Shown here piece by piece: positions 53,895-64,000 of a stretch of 64,000 bases of DNA. The notes beneath the pieces were generated by a model that made no database searches, was not told the origin of the DNA, and saw only the letters and a list, made by a program, of their open reading frames with translations. How positions within the stretch are numbered: the first letter of the stretch is position 1; each line of letters begins with the position of its first letter. A program made the position numbers and the translations under genes. Location: assembly GCA_022592435.1 (NCBI GenBank), contig JABYQS010000098.1, positions 62,001 to 126,000 on the forward strand, written 5' to 3'. Source of the stretch: Cerioporus squamosus (taxonomy: Eukaryota > Basidiomycota > Agaricomycetes > Polyporales > Polyporaceae).

Positions 53895-55620
53895 ATGGCG
53901 GAGCGCGTTAACCCCAACATGCTCTTTGCCAATTTCAACCAGGACTTCACGTGAGTGAGTCCGGCCGCCTTCCAGCTCGCACTCTCCTTAAGGTGTCCCC
54001 AGATGCATCTCCGTCGGCACGAAGAAAGGATATAGTATCACCAATGTCGAGCCATTCGGGAGAGTGTATACCATGAGTGCGTATTGGCTTACCTTGAAGC
54101 TACGCTCTGTGCTGATCTCAAGGCTTCGACGCAGACGACGGAGCTCGAGGGATTGTGGAGATGCTGTTCTGCACATCGCTGCTCGCGCTGGTCGGTGCCG
54201 CAGACCATCCGCAGTCAAGTCCTCGGAAACTGCAGATTGTTAACACAAAGGTGCGTTAAGTGTAGTACATCTCCCGCGGGTCGCGCCATGTCCGCCATAC
54301 CCTCCCGACGGCGCGCCCGGGAGCGAGTTACGGTATGTGGACGGTTTCTGACCTGCAACACGCGCAGCGGCAATCCATGATCTGCGAGCTCCTCTTCCCA
54401 TCGTCCATCCTCGCCGTCAAGCTCAATCGCAAGACGCTTGTCATCGTCCTCGAAGTCGAGATATACATTTACGACATCTCGAACATGAAGCTCTTGCACG
54501 TCATAGAGACAACACCAAATCCCAATGGTGAGTGCTCACAGTCTCCTCCCAGAAATACAGGAACCAATGCTCCCTAGCCATCGTCGCTCTCTCGCCTTCT
54601 GCCGACAACTCTTACCTCGCATACCCCTCACCCGTCCCATCACCTGCACTATCCCAGGCAACATCGTCACAACAGCCCACACCTCCCTCCTCCGCACCCT
54701 CCACCGGCGACGTCCTTCTTTTTTCCACACGATCCCTCACCGTCGCGAACGTCATCCAAGCGCACAAGTCCCCCATCTCCTTCCTCTCCATCAACTCCTC
54801 CGGCACCATGCTCGCCACCGCGTCCGAGAAGGGTACCGTCATCCGCGTCTGGAGCATTCCCGGGGCGGAGAAGCTCTACCAGTTCCGCCGCGGCACGCGC
54901 GAGGCGCGCATATACTCCCTCAACTTCAACATCGTCTCCACGCTCCTCGTCGTCAGCTCCGCGCACGACACCGTGCACATATTCAAGCTCGGGCAGGGCC
55001 AGGGCCAGGGCCGCGGAGGCGTCAGCACGGAGAAGAGCCCGTCAAGTCCCTCGGGCTCGATCGACAGCAGGGAGGGCTCACAAGGGCTGGACGGCGGGTA
55101 CGAGTCGTATGTGGAGAAGAAGAGGGGCAGCAGTGTCTCGTATGTACCTCCTCCGCGTTTTGATGTTATGCGCACATTGGCTTTGGGTATTCACGCGCGA
55201 CGTGGTCTTGCAGGTCAACATTGCGTCGGAGATCGCTGCATCTGACGAAGAACTTGACGTCGTCCGTCGGGGGCTACCTCCCGAACACCCTCACGGAGAT
55301 GTGGGAGCCGTCACGAGACTTTGCGTTCCTCCGCTTACCAACGAGCGGTGCGCGGTGTATCGCTGCATTGAACGGGTGCGTGTAGTTGCTCGGTCTGCTT
55401 GGAGGAGTGTCACAACTGACAGTTGGTGCCAGGACGATGCCGCAGGTCATGGTTCTCTCGTCAGAGGGTTACTTCTACTCATACAATATCGACCTGGAGA
55501 ACGGCGGCGAGTGCTCGTTGATGAAGCAGTACAGGTGCGTCCCTTGCAGCGGTCTCATCGGGCACGTGTGCTGACGCACTCCCTAGCCTGCTGGACTCGA
55601 ACGACGAGACGGCAGAATGA
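53895..55620 (+). CDS. ATG18: PROPPIN WD-repeat autophagy protein (Atg18 family)
   Basis: Seven-bladed beta-propeller that binds PI3P/PI(3,5)P2 at autophagosome and vacuole membranes. It starts [18 protein letters not shown]. Short exons follow with [32 protein letters not shown] and the strongly conserved [11 protein letters not shown][ST]-S-I-L-A-V. The lipid-binding motif L-Y-Q-F-R-R-G-T is present. A Pro/Ser-rich loop of about 30 residues and a Gly-Gln repeat ([10 protein letters not shown]) are inserted in surface loops, as is common in fungal Atg18. The last exon ends S-N-D-E-T-A-E. Atg18 versus Atg21 cannot be separated safely. Confidence 0.88.
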
Positions 55621-56099
55621 ACCAGGTTATACGGATATTACCCTTGGATCTTGCGTCTCGTTCATTGTTCTCTTCATCTTCGCTTTTGTTCACCACGGTC
55701 GATACTCGCTCTCCCCTTCACGGAATCATCGGTACGCTCGTGTGGGGGATAGGCTTGTCCATGTCAGCGTCACGACTTTCATGATACCGTCGCGCTACCA
55801 TACATGTAATACTAAGTATATTCGGTCATGGCTGGTGCCGTGGTCTCCGGGATATATCCAAGGACGGGAACGATTACATGCGCTCGTCATGCTGAGGACA
55901 AAGTACTCGTACGTACATACTGAGGGGGGTTACACTGATGGCAGGAACATAGAGGAACACGACTACTGTCCTGGTACCGATGAGCAACATATCCAGACAG
56001 GTCTTTATCCAAGAATTACGATGGCAGGAAGGTGTATCCAAGATGGCAGGCATCGTCAGCACGGAATCGCGAGGGGTATATGAAAACCTTCCACTTCGC
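55621..56099. other. Tail-to-tail intergenic region
   Basis: 3' flanks of the Atg18-type gene and the low-complexity gene. No supported feature. Confidence 0.4.
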
Positions 56100-57698
56100 T
56101 CACTCATCGCCCCTGCGCGCAAGGAACACGCCCATATCGCTATTGGTGTTCCTTCTCTCGACCCCGGCGCGCAGGCCTACGCTCGGGAACCCAGCGACAG
56201 GCAGATACTCGGCCTTCCTCATCTGAGGCATCTCCGAGTCCTCAGGCTCCAGCGCCGCGACACGCAGCTCGGACGAGCCCAGATCACCCGGGAAGCCCTC
56301 AAAATCGTTGCCTGCGATGGCGGGGAGGTGCTCCGGCACGGTGGGCGGGGGCGACATGAGCGAGGACGCGGTCCCGCTCGCACTCTGCGACGAGGTCGAG
56401 TGCGAGATCGAGAGCGACACGCTCGCCTTGCTCTTCGACTTGCGCCGCTTCTTCTTCTCCTTCTCCCCCCCTGCCGCCCCGCTCCGCTCCGCTTCCGTTG
56501 CCGTTTCCTCCGGTGGGCGAGATCGGCGTCGAGGGCACGCTCTCGGACAGCGGCGAGCGCAGCATCGGCTGGTGCTGGAACTGGTGGTTGTACGGGGCCG
56601 GCCCTGCGCCAGTGTACCCGGTGCTGACAGTGCCGCGGCTGGAGGACGAGCGCGTGTCGGACGTGCTCATGGTCCCGCTGCCGTGGAGAGACTTGGACTT
56701 GGACTTGCTCCGCGGGCGGGAGGTATAGGACTCCCCGCCGAAGTCAGCGCCGTCTGCTGCCTCGTCGGCTTCGGCGGCTTCGGCTGCGTCGGGGTCGAAG
56801 GGCTGCACGGGCTGGCCGTGCGCGAAGGGCCCGAACTCGTGTGAGGAGGTCGAGCCCGAGCCGGTGCCCGAGGTCAGGCTGGGTGCGAAGGGCGAGGTGA
56901 GATGGGGGAGGGCAGGACCGCTTCCCTATAGACAGAGAACGTTGTTCAGTACAACAGGCGGAGAGGGATGCCGATCCGCGACAGTGCGACAAGCGGAATA
57001 TAGTCGCAACGTAGGATAGCAAGAAGAGACATGGAAAACGTACCTGGAAACCCTCAAAGTCCTGCTCGCCGTTTGCCTGGATGTCCAGCGCCGCCGCCAT
57101 CGCCGCCTTCTTCAGCTCCTTCCTCTCCCTCCTCCGCCGCCTCCTCTCCTCCTTCTCCCGCCTCTCCTCCTCCTCCCGCGCACGCGCCTGGGCCAGCCGC
57201 GCCGCGCTCAGCTCCTCAATCGCCGCCGCATCCAGCGGGGCCGCGTCCGAGTCCATGCTCGAGCTCGAGATCGTCCTCCCATCGGCCCCCATCCCGCCCC
57301 TCGCCGCCGCCCTCCCTTGCCCACCCCCACTGCGTCTCCGTCCGACCAGCGGGTCCTCGTCGTCCGACTCGGGCAGCTGGATCGCGGGCGCGCGGCCGAA
57401 GAGGTCGAAGCCGAATATGCGGATGTGCCTCGGGGCGCGGCGCCGCTTCTTCCTGCGCCGCTCGCCGGGGTTTGTGTGCAGCGAGAGCGCGTCGGCGTCG
57501 TCGGAGGCGTCCGCGAGGAGGCCCTCGAGCTCGTCGGGGCGTGCGCGGGGCGGCGGGATGACGTGGGCGAAGGCGGGGTTGCGCGGGCGCTGGTGCTCGT
57601 CTTCGCTGTCGGAGGGCGCGTCGGAGGACTTGAGGCAGGGGAGGCAGGAGAAGGCGGCTTGGATGGAGTCGGACCAGGAGAACTGTACGTGGGCCATC
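56100..57698 (-). CDS. Low-complexity hypothetical protein with poly-G frame break
   Basis: I do not recognise this protein. It starts MAHVQFSWSDSIQAAFSCLP, with a C-L-P-C pair that could be lipid-modified. A basic patch (R-R-R-K-K-R-R-R-A) precedes I-R-I-F-G-F-D-L-F-G-R. An Arg/Glu-rich segment (residues about 190-225) is predicted coiled coil. The motif D-F-E-G-F occurs at the end of exon 1 and again near the C-terminus. An intron separates exon 1 (ending before GTACGT at about 57043) from a Ser/Gly-rich exon. In that exon a run of seven G (56465-56471) puts the Lys/Arg-rich segment and the conserved-looking tail in different frames. The tail ends F-L-A-R-R-G-D-E. Either a homopolymer error or a real frameshift. 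Confidence 0.5.
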
Positions 57699-58594
57699 GT
57701 GGCGAGGTGTGTGGTACGGAGCACGAGAGGTTGCAAGAGATTTAGAAAGAGCAGCTGGTAGTCGTGATTCGTGGGCGTGATAATTCGTGAGAGCTTCCGA
57801 GTCAGTGAAGCTGCGGAGCTTGCTGCGTCAGGCGTGTCCTGCCGACACCGTCAAGGGGGCAAACGGCAAGGAGGTGGTGGACGTGGCAGAAGGAGGCAGC
57901 GCGCAGTCTGGCCTCGGGGATCTGACAGAAGAGAAAAGGGCAGGTCGCGGCGTGTACGGTGTGGGGAGATATGCGGAAACCACAATCACGGCTTCCGGCA
58001 ACTCCCCGGATGCTGCATCTTTACCCGGCTCAACATCTCGTCCCCAAGAGTATTTCATGCTCGTAAGAAACACGCTATACAGGAGGCTGTATGCAAGCTA
58101 CCGGCGATGCCTATGTCTACGTTACGTCTGCTCGAATATTCGCATACTACTCTTCGCATGCACCAATCCGAGTTAAGTAGCTGTAGTTTCTCCCAGTGAA
58201 GCTATAGGACGGGACTACCCACGCGGCGTGATGGACGTTCCGTGCTGGGCACGGGCAGGAGGGCTTCCTTGCTCATTCGAGGCGTACTAAGCCGCAGCGT
58301 CCCTAATCAGAACTCCTGCGGTCGCCGTGAGTTACCATACACCGCAGGCAGCAAGCACGAAGCGGGGACGTACCTTGCCTACTACAGCAGAGTTGTGTGC
58401 AATAGTACTCGTCGGAGTGCTCCATGAGCGTGCGGAAAGCTAGCGGATCCGAGGCGGGGCCGGAATGGTGACCTAAGGACGAGACGAGGACGGGTGAAGC
58501 AGTCGATGAGCATTACAATCTACAAAAAACACAGTACACACACGAGGAGATCCCAGAGTGTCCAGTCCGTAACCAAGGAGAAGTCCCGAGTCCG
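57699..58594. other. Intergenic region
   Basis: Upstream region of the low-complexity gene and 3' flank of HAP3 copy 2. No supported gene or repeat. Confidence 0.4.
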
Positions 58595-59269
58595 TCAGTC
58601 GTCCGCGGCATCTGGTACACTGCGATTCCCGGGGGTAGCTTGGTGCTGAGCACGGTCCAATCAGCATCTCACCGGCTGCTCCGCCTAGCCCACACGATGT
58701 ACACAGAGGTGACGATGCACGCACCTGCCTGAGCTTCGCCAGATGGATCTTCAACGTCTCCGCGTAGTTCTCGAACCCCAGCGTGACCATGGCATAGAGG
58801 ATGTCCTCGCCCCCGATCGTCTTGCGCTTCTCCATCTGGCACTTCTCCGCGGCCTCGGACGTGATGAACGAGATGAACTCGGACACGCACTCCTGCACGC
58901 ACTCCTTCGCCTCCTTCGAGATTTTTGCCGTCGCGGGCACCGACGACTTCATGATCCGCGACACGTTCGCGATCTGAACAACCGAGGCCAGCGGGATGCG
59001 GGGGCGAGGAGGACGCGACGCGAAGCATGCACGGCGGATGCGGATGTGAGAGCGGGGATTGAACGGGTAAGCACGATGGCGCGGAATGGCAAGACTTGCA
59101 GAGCACGCACCGGGAGGAAGCGGTCTTGTTCGCGATACTCGCCAATGTCCTGCTCAGTGATGGGTGCAGGCTCAGGAGTCTCAGCGGGGACGGGTTGTGG
59201 ACCAGAGCCATCTTCTGGCGCAGGAGCGATCGTCTGAGGCGCGATAGTCGGCGGTACAAATTCAGACAT
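58595..59269 (-). CDS. HAP3: CCAAT-binding factor subunit NF-YB/HAP3, copy 2
   Basis: Exons 59111-59269, 58725-58973 and 58595-58645 have exactly the lengths of copy 1 (159, 249, 51 nt). The protein differs by only a few residues: Q-P-V for Q-T-V in the tail, E-A-A-E-K-C-Q for E-A-S-E-K-C-H in the histone fold, and H-Q-A-T-P-G-N-R-S for H-Q-T-T-P-G-N-R-N in the last exon. The first intron is also still recognisably the same over most of its length. The frame is intact, so both copies could supply the complex. Confidence 0.9.
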
Positions 59270-59632
59270 GGTATAGACAAGGTTCAGGTCAGCGTGATTT
59301 CTCAGGGGCGGGGATGTGGGTGTCGAGTAAAAAGGCTCGTGGACACGCCCCCGGCATCCCCGGCGTGAGTCGCACGATCATATGACCACACGATGGCGCG
59401 GCGAACTGAGCTGAACGAGCTGAAGCCCTACCAAACGCTCCCCTTTCGGTGTACACCCTCTAGAGAGTATAGGCGAGTATCTTGAGCCTGCTCGCACCCT
59501 GTTCGCACCCAGCTCGCTAGGTGTTCGGGACCGTTCTGACTCACCAACCTCGCTTAATGAAGGGTTGCCTGGTAGCACACGAGCCGACATCTCCCAAGAC
59601 GCTCTGGTATTAGTCTGATTCTGCGTGTTGGA

Positions 59633-60061
59633 ATGCAGAGCGTAATCAGCAGTACAGTGAACGACTGCCCCCCTGCTCAGCATCCCTCCAATAGCACCAA
59701 CGCCACCCTCCGCCCCCACCTAGCCCCAGACACCGCACAACATTGCCTGTATCTGTCCCTGATGGACCCTGCACGCATTCCCCAGCCGCACCTCCCTAAA
59801 CACCTCCTCTTGATAACCAGATGGACAGGGTGGTGCGAATGTGGGCAAGGCGCAAAGCGGAGAAAGCAGGCATACTCCTACGCCCTCGCGGTGAGGCCTG
59901 ATGAACCTATCATGAAGGGAAGGCTTGTCAAAATCTTGGCCGTCTCGCCGGTCGCATACCACACACCTGAAGCCGCGCTGCGTGAACTGGAGACGTACGA
60001 TCCGCATGTTTTGGGATGGATCACGGAGGCCCTACTAGCAAACTCTAAGGCTAATATGTGA
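59633..60061 (+). CDS. Hypothetical protein, 142 codons
   Basis: Single open frame starting MQSVISSTVNDCPPAQHP. The centre reads W-T-G-W-C-E-C-G-Q-G-A-K-R-R-K-Q and the C-terminal half looks more protein-like (V-R-P-D-E-P-I-M-K-G-R-L-V-K-I-L-A-V, A-L-R-E-L-E-T-Y-D). No family recognised. It could be an exon of a larger decayed gene, or chance. Confidence 0.25.
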   Translation: MQSVISSTVNDCPPAQHPSNSTNATLRPHLAPDTAQHCLYLSLMDPARIPQPHLPKHLLLITRWTGWCECGQGAKRRKQAYSYALAVRPDEPIMKGRLVKILAVSPVAYHTPEAALRELETYDPHVLGWITEALLANSKANM

Positions 60062-60177
60062 ATATCAAGTACACAATGTGATAACAGACTGATAGTAGTA
60101 CATATCAAGGCTACTAGTAGTACTCGCTGAATTCAAGAGTCAATTAACTGCTACTGGCAGCAGATTCGGAACACTTT

Positions 60178-62410
60178 TCAATAGTCAAGGTACTCGAACT
60201 GCTTAAGGCGGTCGACTCTCTCGATGTTCCACAATGTGCCCTCAAATCTGCGCGTCATGGCGTATCCAGAGACGAGCCGCTGCACCCTGCGCAGCTTTGG
60301 GCACCAGTGATTCCACGGAATCAGGATGTTGCGCATCTCCTCCTCAATCAAGTCCAAGAGGGAGGCGCCAGAAGAATCCGAGACCGCGGGACGAGGGGGG
60401 GAGGGGGTCCTGGGGTCCCTTAATGCACTTCTGGATGTCCATCTGTGCAAGCCATGCAGAGGCTCACGAAGGGCATTCATGACCTCCATACACATAAATC
60501 CACATGTATGAACACTATGAAGGCTTCTAATCGTGTATAAGACACTATGGGACATGTATGACCCTTGTCGATCCCCTGGGAAGTAGCTTACTGGCGTCTA
60601 CAGTGCCATATCGGGAGTTGGGTGCACGACAACTTGTCAGGCCTGTAACCCAAAGACAAGCCAGGTTCATGGAGTCGACTCACTCTACTAGTTGAGATGT
60701 TGCCTAGGAACTGTATCAAGAGCCGTTGAGTACTCATGAAGGTTTGTCATCCCACTTTGGAAGACATTGTCTCAAGACATACGGAAAACATACCATATAT
60801 GGTGAATTCCCACGGTGGGAGGGAGGAGGGGGGTCCCTGGATACTGCTTAATGCACTTTCATGACCCCCGGTCTGATATTATATTAGCGCCTCCCTCTTG
60901 ATCAAGTCCCACGTATTCTCGAAGAGGTGGGTCGGATGTTCAGGGGTGTACACACCGTTCGGTGGAAGCTTATACATCTCGAGGGTATGCAGCTGTGGCA
61001 TATCGACAAGGACCTCGGCACCTAGGTTGTCGAGATAGTTCTGCGAGCAGCACGAAGTCAGAAAAGGACAGATGAAAGCAGGGACGTGCACATACCTGGC
61101 CAGGGCCATTCTCGCCATAGACAAGCTTGAGGCGGTGAAGCTGCTTGAAGTGCTGCGAGATCACAAGCACGATCTCAGCATCCCAGGCCTTGACTTCGAA
61201 CACGAGCACCTCGAGCCCCGGACGCGCGAGCGCAATGAGCTTGAGTGCTTCGATAGTTCCATGCGTGTTAAGCCCACACTTGAGCACTCCCAGCGCCTTG
61301 ACATCGCGGTAAGTAGCAACGAACTGCGCAGTATCCAACGGAGCCGCGAAGGACTGCAGGTCCGCAGACAGCTTCTAAGAATCTATGGTGACATCGGATG
61401 GGGCGAACACCGGCGCAGAGATCGTCTTCAGGCTACGCGCCCGCGAGCAGAACTTATACAAGCTCTGACTGTGGTAGTCTTCCTCGCCGCCCCAACGCTG
61501 AGACTCGCGAGCGGTGATCGTGCGTTACTGCAGGACGTAAAGATGCTCCAGCATGGGAGGGGCAACCCATCCGCGATCCTGCGCACCAAACGAGTCGAAC
61601 ACATAGCGGAAGATGTCCGTGGACGAGTCAACCTTGGGTGTCCGAAGGTTCGTTGCGGTAGCAAGGGTGAGGGCCTGAGTGAAAGGACCATGGAAGACGG
61701 GTGGCGGGTTCCCCTGTTGTTGCACCAAGAGCGCGAGCACGGCAGGATTAACCTGATCCTGATAACCCGCTCTGTCCCCGCGATGCACGCCGATCATCGA
61801 GAGTTCGGTGATGGGGAGAGTCTTGTTGTCGAAGCCATCCGCAGCGTCGCCGTTCACGATGCAACTGATGAGGTCCAGGGAGCGCAACCGGGCAAGGCCG
61901 TGAATGAGGCGGAAGTGGTTCCTGGTAAGGGTCATGTTCTTGAGGACGAGGGCTGAGAGGTTGGTGAACGTCTCTATGCGCACCCATAAGACATCCTGCA
62001 CTTGCTGTGGCGTGAAGAGTAAATACCTACCCGAAGAGAGCAAGGCTCGTCTCCCGACAGGGGTATGTCCTTCAAGGACCGTGACAGAGGGCCAGGCGTA
62101 GTTATCGAGGATAGCGGCATTCTGCTCGGGGGTTCTGTTCGAAGGGACGCCACCTATGCCCAGCACCAGAGACCGGACGTGGCCCGGCATCTCTGCGTCC
62201 GTCTTCCACACGTCAAGGTTGTTCGCCGCATACGACTCCTTCTCCCAGATGAGGTCACGGTGGAGGGCGCACGTCGTGAGGCTGCAGAACTTGCGCGAGG
62301 CAACGCTCAGACTGTGCAAGTCGCTCGACTTCGGCACCTGCTTGAAAATCTCGAGCCATATCTCCTCCGGCACCTTCTCGCCCGCTGATAGGCTAGTGTT
62401 CTCCACTGCT
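60178..62410 (-). pseudogene. F-box/LRR pseudogene related to F-box protein 1
   Basis: A relative of the gene at 20.8-22.6 kb: V-P-E-E-I-W-L-E-I-F-K-Q-V-P-K-S-S-D-L-H-S-L, the LRR-like body (L-P-I-T-E-L-S-M-I-G-V), D-T-A-Q-F-V-A-T-Y-R-D-V-K-A-L-G and the tail R-L-K-Q-F-E-Y-L-D-Y. It has an in-frame TAA at about 61526 (after L-Y-V-L-Q) and a TAG at about 61377, without other loss of frame. Toward the 3' end the body stops at D-L-I-K-R-E-A near 60888. The tail restarts near 60366 with L-D-L-I-E-E-E-M-R, an overlapping version of the same region, after about 520 bp of unrelated DNA. The first exon upstream of 62410 is unclear. Confidence 0.75.
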
Positions 62411-62481
62411 GTGAGAGTCTGATTAATCAACAGCGAAGTCAGCGGGAAGAGCGAATACGAACACGCAGGGGTTGAACTCAC

Positions 62482-63519
62482 TTGTCCCGGAGCTGGGCAG
62501 GATGATGTGGCAGAGAAAGAGGAGGAGGATCGAGAGGCCCCTAAAAATGGGGACGAACAAACTTCCCGGTGCTAGGAGGAGGAAGCCTGAGAATTGAGTT
62601 CCAACCTGCAAAAAATGCAGGACATCTCCAGCCACACGTCGTCATGCGAGCGTAGGCTAAGGTATGGCGACATACTTATCGGAACGGCATGCCGAACATA
62701 CGCTGCGGGGGACAGCGCGTTGAACGAACTGGGGAGGAGGAGGACGAGCCTGAGAGGTACTATCCTGTCCAGAGCCCGGGTGGCAGCTCACTAAGTAGTC
62801 ACTTGCAGGCTCGCCCTCCGGGGTTCTTGAAAAGGCGGTACTGAGTTCGAGGACCAGAACGGATGAAATGTGTGCGTAGGAGGCTGAGCTGACAGTTCCA
62901 AGAGATTAGCATGGGCGCCATACGCTTGGCTCAACGGTTGAATTACCGTCCGCGCAGCAGCGTGTAGTAATTACAATGGGCATTACAACGCCCGGGTTTC
63001 CCAGGCGGCGGGCGTTGCAACGCCCTGGCTTCGTGCCAAAAGCCGATTTCCCAGGTCTCTGTGAACGAAAAAAAATCAGTTTTCGAGAGTTGTATTCAGT
63101 ACACGCCCCCGCATAGTGTACTGCCGTTCGCAGGCAGGAATCATAGGAGACCGCGAGGGCCTCCGAAGGGCTCCTCCGCTGTCTCGAACACGCCACACTA
63201 GAACAGGCGCCAGGAGGCAGTGGTGCAATCTGGCGTTATCGTGACGAGCGCCTCTGTGGATATCTAATCTGCTGGCGCTATCGGCCCCACTTGCCGCCAG
63301 GCACGTCATGCCACGTCCCGTAATCCCGACGGTCCCGCGAGTGCCTCGGCAAAACAGTCCCTGCTTGCCGCAAGCCCGCAACTCTAAACTCTGGACCTCG
63401 ATCGCGATCCACCCCGCACCACGCAGATTTCCCCCAAATTAATTTCGCGCCCTGCTCGAAGGCCAGCACCCGCCTCTCTCGCTCAGTACACTCGCGTTCA
63501 CAAGTAACTCTTCGTGCGA
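62482..63519. other. Intergenic region with a small inverted/direct repeat cluster
   Basis: Around 62975-63055 the motif ACAACGCCCGGGTTTCCCAGG recurs in altered form (CAACGCCCTGGCTT, GATTTCCCAGG) on both sides of GGCGGCGGGCGTTG. This gives a short palindromic patch. No gene supported. Confidence 0.4.
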
Positions 63520-64000
63520 TGGCAAACTCGGTCAGTTTGCGAGTGCGCTTGCTCCGCATGGGCCTACTCACACTCCTCTGTAGATTAATTTCATCGACGG
63601 CGTGCTGTTTGGGCCCGATGGCCTTCCCCGCCTCCAGTCCGTGCCCATCCAGGGCTTCGCCATGGGCCGCGGCGTCGAGGTGCCCCATCTCACGTCGGTC
63701 TTCCGTACACCTGCGCCCACGGACTACCTCGTGGTCAAAATGCAGCGCTCCGACACAACGTTCGTCGTCCACTTCCCCATCCAGCCTCGTCCTTCGCGCC
63801 ACATTCGCCGCACGAATGTGCTCATCTGCCGCGCCGTGGGGGCCTTTGAGAGGTATGCCAATTGTGCGCAAACCGACTTTGCGCTTGCCGGCATCGCCGC
63901 AGGATTGTGAGTGATTCCATCCATCACTCCTCGCTGTGTCGAACATACTTAACCCTCCCCCAGTGCGCTTGTGTATTGCCGAGACCACGCGCCGGATGAG
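63520..64000 (+). CDS. Unrecognised gene, 3' end beyond the window
   Basis: First exon ATG-GCA-AAC-TCG, a 54-nt intron with GTCAGT donor and TGTAG acceptor, then a clean exon from I-N-F-I-D-G-V-L-F-G-P-D-G-L-P-R-L to I-A-A-G. A second intron (GTGAGT ... CCCCAG, about 63908-63961) follows, and then a third exon running off the right edge (A-L-V-Y-C-R-D-H-A-P-D-E). The protein-like composition and two frame-compatible introns support a real gene. I know no family for it; no domain is identified. Confidence 0.5.

Overview
The window is nuclear DNA of a filamentous basidiomycete, most likely an agaricomycete mushroom of the polypore type. The basis is gene-dense GC-rich sequence, many short introns of about 48-70 nt with GTRNGT donors and CTNAC-like branch sites, and families typical of such fungi: F-box/LRR proteins, BTB proteins, DUF6533 membrane proteins, Ure2-like GSTs and small secreted cysteine-rich proteins. 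Species-level assignment is not possible by reading alone. Exon borders were worked out by eye from splice consensus and by comparing paralogues inside the window.

Left third (0-20 kb), an accessory region. Three small secreted proteins with a beta/gamma-crystallin-like layout lie at 2.0-2.7, 3.9-4.5 and 18.7-19.3 kb. All three contain a 7-nt micro-exon in the same place and phase. Two damaged copies of an unrecognised gene lie beside the first two. Three short-chain dehydrogenases (6.3-7.7, 7.9-9.3, 16.1-17.4 kb) are paralogues. A decayed BTB gene, a hAT-like MITE, a small secreted-peptide gene split by another MITE, and a DUF6533 seven-helix membrane protein fill the rest.

Middle (20-45 kb). 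Two cupin paralogues, three F-box/LRR-type genes, a glutathione transferase whose catalytic motif sits on its own 21-nt exon, and an NF-YB/HAP3 subunit are followed by an UNC-93-type membrane protein. Then comes a second copy of the 12.5-kb MITE carrying a nested CACTA-like element. The housekeeping genes TRL1 (tRNA ligase) and EXO70 (exocyst) are divergently arranged.

Right third (45-64 kb). Two Enhancer-of-zeste-type (PRC2 catalytic subunit) genes lie on the same strand on either side of an NAD-dependent epimerase/reductase gene. Both carry N-D-S where the SET domain normally has N-H-S. The second shares a 254-bp divergent promoter with an ATG18-family (PROPPIN) autophagy gene. Then follow a low-complexity hypothetical gene, a near-identical second HAP3 gene, a broken relative of the 20.8-22.6 kb F-box gene (HAP3 and F-box pieces together suggest a segmental duplication), and the start of an unrecognised gene cut by the right edge.

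The strongest candidates for something undescribed are the micro-exon-bearing crystallin-like secreted family and the paired, active-site-divergent E(z) methyltransferases.
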